NCBI GenBank assembly: GCA_020465985.1
Contig: JAANYP010006979.1
Span: 124,001-188,000, forward strand
Direction of reading: 5' to 3'
Length of the DNA stretch: 64,000 nucleotides
Origin: Centrapalus pauciflorus
Lineage: Eukaryota > Streptophyta > Magnoliopsida > Asterales > Asteraceae
Made by a program: the position numbers and the translations under genes. The notes under the pieces are model-generated. The model was given only the letters and a program-made list of their open reading frames with translations. It was not told the origin of the DNA and searched no databases. Below are positions 57,991 through 64,000 of this stretch, one piece after another (the first letter of the stretch is position 1; the number at the start of each line of letters is the position of its first letter).

Positions 57991-58550
57991 GGGAAAACGA
58001 CATCAAATAGCTCTGAACTTTCAACTTTGTACACATTTATGTAGTGAACTTTTTTTTGTGCACATTTGGTAGTCAAAGTTTCAAAATTGTTCCAATTTGG
58101 TAGTTGGCGTACCTTTTAAGCGGTTGCTTCCGGTTTCGATGCCTACATGGACATTTTTTTGATGACGTAGGTACCCTTTTTTATATTATACCCGGTTTTA
58201 TCTACGTTGCAACCTGTTTTTTAAATCACATTGGTTTATAACGCCCTATGAAATTAAGAAATCACCCGGGTTTGTAACGTCGTTTTTTTTAAAACCCGGT
58301 TATAAACCCGAGTGATTTTAAAAAACGGGTTGTCACGTAGAAAAACCGGGTATAATATAAAAACGGGTAGCCACGTCATTAAAAAATTGTCCATGTAGGC
58401 ATCGAAACCGGAAGCAACCGGTTAAAAGGTACGCCAACTACCAAATTGGAACAATTTTGAAACTTTGACTACCAAATGTGCACAAAAAAAAGTTCACTAC
58501 ATAAATGTGTACAAAGTCGAAAGTTCAGAACTATTTGATGCCATTTTCCC
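57991..58550. mobile_element. MULE-type long-TIR MITE with perfect 9-bp TSD
   Basis: 560 bp, ends GGGAAAACGACATCAAATAG and CTATTTGATGCCATTTTCCC. The arms pair along most of the length (AGTTCACTACATAAATGTG with CATTTATGTAGTGAACTT, GGTACGCCAACTACCAAATT with its complement) down to a small central region of ACCCGG words. Flanked by ATACAGAAA on both sides (57982-57990, 58551-58559). No coding. Confidence 0.95.
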
Positions 58551-58559
58551 ATACAGAAA

Positions 58560-59763
58560 TGTCAAACTTCAATTCACCTCTTCAATCAATAGAAATGTTA
58601 AAATTTCGGATTCGTGATGTCTATCTGCACATTAAATTTACCTTAAAAGCATTATGTAGAAAATGAAGAGTACAAAAGACGATCTAATTCGGTTGTTTCC
58701 TTAGAATAAAGACATCAATTCAGAGAAAAAAACACAACAAAAAGGAGCCATACATTATAGAAAGAGCAACACCAAAGAAAACACAACCTAAATATGACAT
58801 TCTGGTCCCTACACAATACATTAGACTTAACTTCAAAACAAAAGTACGACATTACAATCATAAAAGCAACTGAATTTTGCTTAATATCCCTTTGATTTTG
58901 TCTTTATACAGATCATAGGTCACTTTCGCTTACACGCCCCAGGTTTAAAAAGGCTTCTCATTTGCCCCCAAATCAACAATTGCAAATTTTGAAAAATAAA
59001 ACCTCTGTTTGTGTCAAAAAGTAACACCAGATGATGATATACAAAAATCTAACTCCCATAGATCTAGAAAGCAGTATCAGAGATACAAAAATATTGAAAC
59101 TGAACTTCAAAACGCAGATACCTCATATAATACCCAATGAAACGAAACTACCGAACATAAACACAAATTATACTCTACTAATTTCTAAGGTTATTTGAGC
59201 AAAAAACCTGTAAACTCATGTGTGTATGATGTAGCAGGAGATTCAACATGATTATGAAGAAGGTGAGAAAAAATGAGGAGACATCGAGTAGAAATCAAGC
59301 TTTGAAGGAACCAGACTCGAATACACGATTAGAACTAAGCCCCATTTGATTTGACGATTTCAAGTCCCTAAAATTCACTAATCATAATCATTTAGAATAG
59401 TCTTGTTTGTTTGACTCAAAAAGTGTTGCACAAAGTTGCTTAAGACCCCGTGATCAGCCATATAAATCTTTATGCTCAAACAATTTCTTCCAAAACCAAC
59501 TACAAAACCTTAATCCTAAACCAGTAAAATCTAGAACAATACTACATCAAACTACAGTCATTTTAAGAAATCAATACTTTTCCAGGATAAAGTAACCCCA
59601 GATCAAGATAAATAACTACAACTGAAAATACATTAATTTCCCAAAAATTATTTTAACTTAGTAAATACTTCTACAAACATTAATGGTAGACAATTAGTAA
59701 TGAAGAGAGGCAATCATGTATTTCTGAATTGACCCGAAAGTACCAAAGTAATAAGTTGATGGC
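58560..59763. other. Intergenic, A-rich top strand
   Basis: No gene recognised. The strand asymmetry (T-rich bottom strand) would fit intronic DNA of a leftward transcript. Confidence 0.35.
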
Positions 59764-60124
59764 ATGACCGTTACTCGGTTCAAACATTCAAATGATGGTA
59801 GCTTATATGCGCAATTTAATGTAAACATTACAACAATCATTCCCAACGTAAAAACTGGTTCATCGCCCAAATTTTACCATGATCATAAGAACACTATGGT
59901 GCTAGACGTGGCTCTAACTGGACAAACCAGGGATGCAGCTGGTCTGATAAAGTCGTTGGAGGCAGTTGCAGGCACAACAATAGACAGGAACCGTTCCACT
60001 GGTTCTGAATGTCAGAGTTCCGGTTAGGATTAAGCTTGTTAAGCTGAAGTTGCCAAAATTAAAGAGACCAAATGTCCAAACAGAAGAACGAAAATATGTG
60101 CCTTGTGTAAATGGAGCATATTGA
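59764..60124 (+). pseudogene. LEA_2-family (NDR1/HIN1-like) pseudogene fragment
   Basis: The first frame reads NVNITTIIPNVKTG, KFYHDHKNTMVLDVALTG and GLIKSLEAVA. About 75 bp before its stop, the +2 frame takes over with GTVPLVLNVRVPVRIKLVKLK. Together these are the ordered blocks of a LEA_2 domain (NVNITxxNPN, FYQGHKNTTVL, VPLxLNVRVPVRIKLGKLKL). A frameshift near 59975-59985 separates them. The segment between NVNIT and KFYH is shorter than usual by roughly 25 residues, and the cytosolic/transmembrane N-terminus is absent. The C-terminus after KLKRPNV is not family-like. Intact relatives are membrane-anchored defence or stress proteins. It is clearly not functional. Confidence 0.75.
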
Positions 60125-61811
60125 TATCACATTCAGAAAATATTGATGTGTATATCCAACATGAAAATATAGCCAATTGGACTTCATTTCTTTATTGCTG
60201 CATTTTTTGGTGCAAAAAAGATTGCAAATAATGATGTTTTTGGGGTTTTAAAAAATTACTTTTGTATAGCTATAACATGCTTCTCAGATGAATTGCTACA
60301 CATGATTAAAAATGTGTTTGGAACACACTTTTGAACAAACTGACAACAAAATCCTATAAAACGAGAAACCTCTCTTCTACATATTGTAAATAAAGAGCGT
60401 TCATCTCATCTACAATTCATAACAGTTGCAAAAGGACCTTCATCTATATATGCTAAACCAAAGAAAAGTACCTCTCCAAACACCTTACATGATCTTTTTG
60501 CAAATCAACAAATAGGCTATAGTTTTTAAAGGCGATAAACGATAACCCATAAATAGTTAAAATTAAAGCCAAAACATAGTTCAAAATGAACCTAAAAGCC
60601 AGCTGCACCGAGTCTTAAACCAGCAAACATCAGACCTAAAAATAGTTCAAATAGAAGCACCATAAACATAGAAAAAAAATGGTAATTACAGCAGAAGGTC
60701 AACAACTATTGACAACCCCAATAATAACTTTAAATAGAAAACAAAAATTCAAAACCACCAATCAGACAATTAAAGTAGGACAATATCAAAAAAAAACATG
60801 TAGCAATAGCATCCTATTTAACATTAGTAACTTTTCCAACAAATATTCTTTTAGAGATAACACAATATTAAAACAACTTCTTAATCAATAATAATAAACT
60901 TACAGAATGAAGCAGAGTTGTAGTAAGAAATGAAAACACAAAACAATTGAAAGTAGAAATAAAAAATAAATACAAATAGGAGACTAATAAATCGATAAAT
61001 TTCAACATGAGGCTATGTATAAATATTGTCCAATTTATACAATATTCAGTAACGATTCACTATTCAAATATATATTTAAAGGAAGAAAGTTGTACAAACC
61101 ATCATAATGAAATATCAATAAGTGTGCCAGCCTTCACTTGCAAGTACAAAAATCCAAAATGGTCAAATTCTAATTAAATACATTAAGAAATATCAATCAT
61201 ATTAAGTTCTTGAAAATAAATACATCACAACGTTGTGACACTATGTTTAGGATATAATCACATAAAGATGTAATATCTGACAATACAATGCAAAACCACC
61301 TTTAAAAATACCAAAACCTTTTATGTAACTCTCTTGGCCGAAGAAAGAACAACAATTAAACTTTATCAAAATTTCAATTAATTGTAATGTATATCAGCAA
61401 AAAAGAAGCAATAACCCAAACAACGAATACAAAACCCAAAATAACTGCAAAAATAATGTTTTAGACATCCAACATCAAGACTATGCATAGCTAAAAGAGA
61501 CACACCTACAGACAAAAATGAATAAAAATCAAAGTAGGCAGACGCCTGAGTACAGATTGAATTATGAACATATATCTATAATTTCGTAGTAAATAGAGAA
61601 TGCACAACTATTTAGAGCTCGGATCAACAAAGTAAACATAAATCCCAAATCAGCAAAGAATGCACATCTCGACAAAAGAATAATAAACCAACGAAGATAA
61701 TAATGATTTAATGACATTGATGCAAGTCAAAGATTTCATCGCAAAATTATCCATAATCAACCAAAAAAATATTTCCAACACAAAATCAAAGCAAAAACAA
61801 ATACTCACAAT
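60125..61811. other. Intergenic, A-rich top strand
   Basis: No gene recognised on either strand; short non-conserved frames only. Confidence 0.4.
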
Positions 61812-62215
61812 GAAATGTTACTTCAAAACTCACACAAATACCTAGGGTTTTCACTTTTCACTAATAGAATCCCATGCCTTGAGACTGAGATAGTAAGATG
61901 GAGGGAAAGTACCAAGAGTGAGATTGAGATCTTACTGATGTGCCAGAGAGAGAGAGGGATCAACAGCTTAACTACCGAAGCACATCAGGAAAGCCTTTAT
62001 CTATGGCGAAAGACAAAAAGACACCTCACCATGCGAAAGACAAACCAGATCATCGGGATGGAAGTGGGTTCTTGGCCGAACGAATAAATTGGAGTGGGAG
62101 ACGAAGTGGAGTAATTTTGTAAGTTTGCAGATGAAGCGTGGGGGAAGAGAGAGTGAGATGCCCAATATGCTGTTTCCCAAGAGTCGGAAGAGTTTCCAAG
62201 ATGCATTCAAAATTC
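61812..62215 (-). other. Possible non-coding first exon of a leftward transcript
   Basis: On the minus strand there is pyrimidine-rich leader-like sequence (TCTCACTCTCTCTTCCCCC, CTCTCTCTCTCTGGC) and AAAACCCTAGGTATTTG. It ends at a good donor, CATT|GTGAGTATTTG, near 61803-61812. Small frames inside do not look like proteins. Purely suggestive. Confidence 0.25.
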
Positions 62216-62323
62216 AAAAGGTCACCTACATTACTAGTTGTACTGTGTGTTTCTTAGACTTTTAAGTCTTAAAATTCAAGAATATGAATTAATAACTTGT
62301 ACATGATGCATAAAGAGTTGTAT

Positions 62324-62511
62324 TTAAGATTCTTGATCTAAATGCATTATAAAGTAGTAACGATTATCAGCACAAGATGACTCTTCTTTAAGTTTAAGAA
62401 CCAGTTCCTGATCAAGCTTGTATCTCTCTTGATAAACATCCACTGTAGATTTGAGTTCTCGAATTTGTATATCTTTGGCTGTACAGTTATCTAGAAATAT
62501 CTTGATAATAT
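62324..62511 (-). pseudogene. Exon-like coding fragment, coiled-coil-like, unidentified
   Basis: On the minus strand TTTTGTGCAG (acceptor-like) precedes a 61-codon open segment that includes FLDNCTAKDIQIRELKS and YQERYKLDQELVLKLKEE, then TAA. The heptad-like spacing of Leu/Ile and high Glu/Lys content suggest a coiled coil. I do not recognise the protein; it could be a fragment of a gag-like or host protein. No adjoining exon was found. Confidence 0.4.
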
Positions 62512-62880
62512 CTGCACAAAATCAAATCTCGTCAAAAATGGAGTCATTAAAACTCAAATATGGTCAACACAAGTCAATAATGCCAAATATAGTCCAATGA
62601 AAGATTAGTAGATTGTTTAAGGATAGAAATCGAAAGTTGAAGCTTTGAAAGATGTATCTGAGGTTGATGACATAGTGAAATCAGCTCCGAAGTGAGTTTT
62701 CGACGTTGATTTTTTAGCTTCTTTTTCAGAAACAATGTCTGTAGCTCTTGATTCAAGCTTCGTTTTTGACGTATGGCAGGCCTTGTAACGATAATCCAGT
62801 CAAAAGTTATGGCCACCTGAAGCAGTAAAGGTCATATATGAAAATGTACGCTTTGAACTCCAAAAATAGGCTTTTATAAT
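62512..62880. other. Intergenic, probably retroelement-derived
   Basis: An 80-codon minus-strand frame here has no recognisable motif and starts in a 'GGCCATAACTTTTGACTGG' phrase common in plant LTRs, so I do not call it a gene. Confidence 0.35.
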
Positions 62881-63305
62881 CGAAATTCAGCCTTCAATAC
62901 CCGAAATTCAACCTTTAATACCCGAAATTCAGCCTTCATTACTCGAAACTCAGCCTTCAATACTTGAAATTCAACCGTCAATACTCGAAATTCAACGTAT
63001 TAACTTTGAAATTTTGCCTATTAATCTCGAATTTCAGGCTATTAATTTTGGAATTTATACTATTAAGTTCGAATTTCAGCCTCTTAACTTCGAATTTCAG
63101 CCATTAACTTCGAATTTCAGCCAATGAACTTCGATTTCAGCTAATTAATTTTGAATTTCAGCCAATTAATTTCTAATTTCTGAATCTTAACTTCGAATTT
63201 TAGCCTCTTAACTTAAAATTTTATCCTCTATAACTCGTAATTAATCCTCTATAACTCGAAATTTATATAAAAATTCAGCTAATGGGCTTCGAAATTCATC
63301 TAATT
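62881..63305. repeat. Degenerate ~21-bp minisatellite (TCGAATTTCAGCCTNTTAACT)
   Basis: About 20 imperfect units. The first part is in the form CGAAATTCAGCCTTCAATACC and then the form shifts to TTAACTTCGAATTTCAGCC. The word pair CGAAATTC/CGAATTTC with CAGCC is kept in nearly every unit. No coding. Confidence 0.85.
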
Positions 63306-63844
63306 ATCTTTGAGATTTTGCTTTTATCAATCGACAGTCAGATGCTTAACTTTGAATTTTAGTTCAAAGAATCTCGTTTTAGTCCAAACAAACTCAAGAT
63401 TCAAACTTAGAAAATTCAAAATTACTTCTAATGCATGAACTCGAATATCACAATCCATTTATTTGATCCTGTAAACCTGCAAAAAAAACACAAAAACATG
63501 TTTTTAGGAAGAAATGACAATTCAAATGGATTAATCAAGGTAGTTATTACATAAAATAACAAGAACACTCAAGAACACTTAAACTGCAAAAATAATATTA
63601 TCACCAAACTGAATGTTCTAATATGCAAAAATAGAATCCAACATATCTAGATATAATCAAATTAAGAAAGAATTGATCAAGAACAGGCACTAAAAACACC
63701 AACATATCTAATCTGCTTGTGGGTTTATGTAAATTAAGTGTTGTGGAAATTATATATAAAAAAATTCAAGACTTGATTTAAACTATAAGTATGATTTTCA
63801 AGAGTTAAAGTCGTGGGTTCTGTGTCTGTTGCATAAATACCGAG
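63306..63844. other. Intergenic
   Basis: Nothing recognised. Confidence 0.45.
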
Positions 63845-64000
63845 AAAAGTTTGAGAGGTACCGAAACCTCTAACGTTTCGGTACATATACCGAAACCTTT
63901 ACCCCCCTACCGAAACTAGCATGTACCGAAACCATGTGAAGGTACCGAAACCATCATAGTTTCGGTAATATACTGAAACTCACACACACATGTACCGAAA
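63845..64000. repeat. TACCGAAAC word cluster running off the window
   Basis: About ten copies of TACCGAAAC or its complement GTTTCGGTA in 150 bp, in both orientations. The cluster continues past the end of the window. Confidence 0.85.

Noticed and set aside
62574..62816. 80-codon basic frame on the minus strand
   Set aside because: No recognisable motif, and its surroundings resemble retroelement LTR sequence.

Overview
The window looks like intergenic DNA from a large, AT-rich, transposon-filled eudicot nuclear genome. The evidence is GT-AG introns, an eight-exon O-fucosyltransferase-like gene, and plant-type Ty3/gypsy chromovirus, SIRE-like Ty1/copia, MuDR, PIF/Harbinger, hAT, CACTA and Helitron-like elements. 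The chromovirus and SIRE mix would suit an asterid such as a composite, but that is inference; no organism-specific marker is visible. I found no bacterial-type operon, CRISPR array, rRNA or canonical tRNA gene.

Layout, left to right. 1-10.3 kb: Helitron-like ends, a truncated F-box pseudogene, fold-back elements, microsatellites, a MITE-like element with a G-rich core, and two long-palindrome MULE-like elements beside a promoter. 10.4-15.3 kb: the only convincing intact host gene, a GT106/O-fucosyltransferase-family protein of about 550 residues whose eight exons join in frame. 15.7-22.3 kb: more fold-back elements, a PIF/Harbinger element complete with TIRs and TTA target-site duplication (its ORF is frameshifted), and an array of about 175-bp repeats. 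22.3-29.7 kb: a decayed Ty3/gypsy element with a 5'-truncated left LTR and a full 2.7-kb right LTR, followed almost immediately by a 421-bp TRIM. 29.7-40 kb: a degenerate tandem repeat, a tRNA-like SINE, a solo LTR with exact 5-bp TSD, an hAT-type MITE and a CACTA terminus. 40-57.9 kb: a composite. A MuDR transposase is cut at its N-terminal side by a nearly full-length chromovirus of about 8.7 kb; this is fused on its other side to the 3' part of a SIRE-like copia element with an env-like pseudogene, which ends in a broken LTR-leader joined to a Transposase_32-like fragment. 58-64 kb: a textbook MULE-type MITE with 9-bp TSD, a LEA_2 pseudogene, exon-like pieces, a 21-bp minisatellite and the start of a TACCGAAAC repeat cluster.

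The most unusual object is the chromovirus. Its gag-pol is split only by a 92-bp segment with GT and AG borders inside the RT/RNase H connection; removing it leaves one uninterrupted 1549-codon frame. The element also lacks matching target-site duplications and joins two unrelated elements, so it is probably a recombination product. Second in interest are a TATA box just upstream of the SIRE env-like frame, and the fact that all four premature stops I located in that frame are TAG, as expected from CAG deamination.

Limits: all comparisons were by eye. Family names rest on recognised motifs, not searches, and element boundaries without a TSD are approximate.
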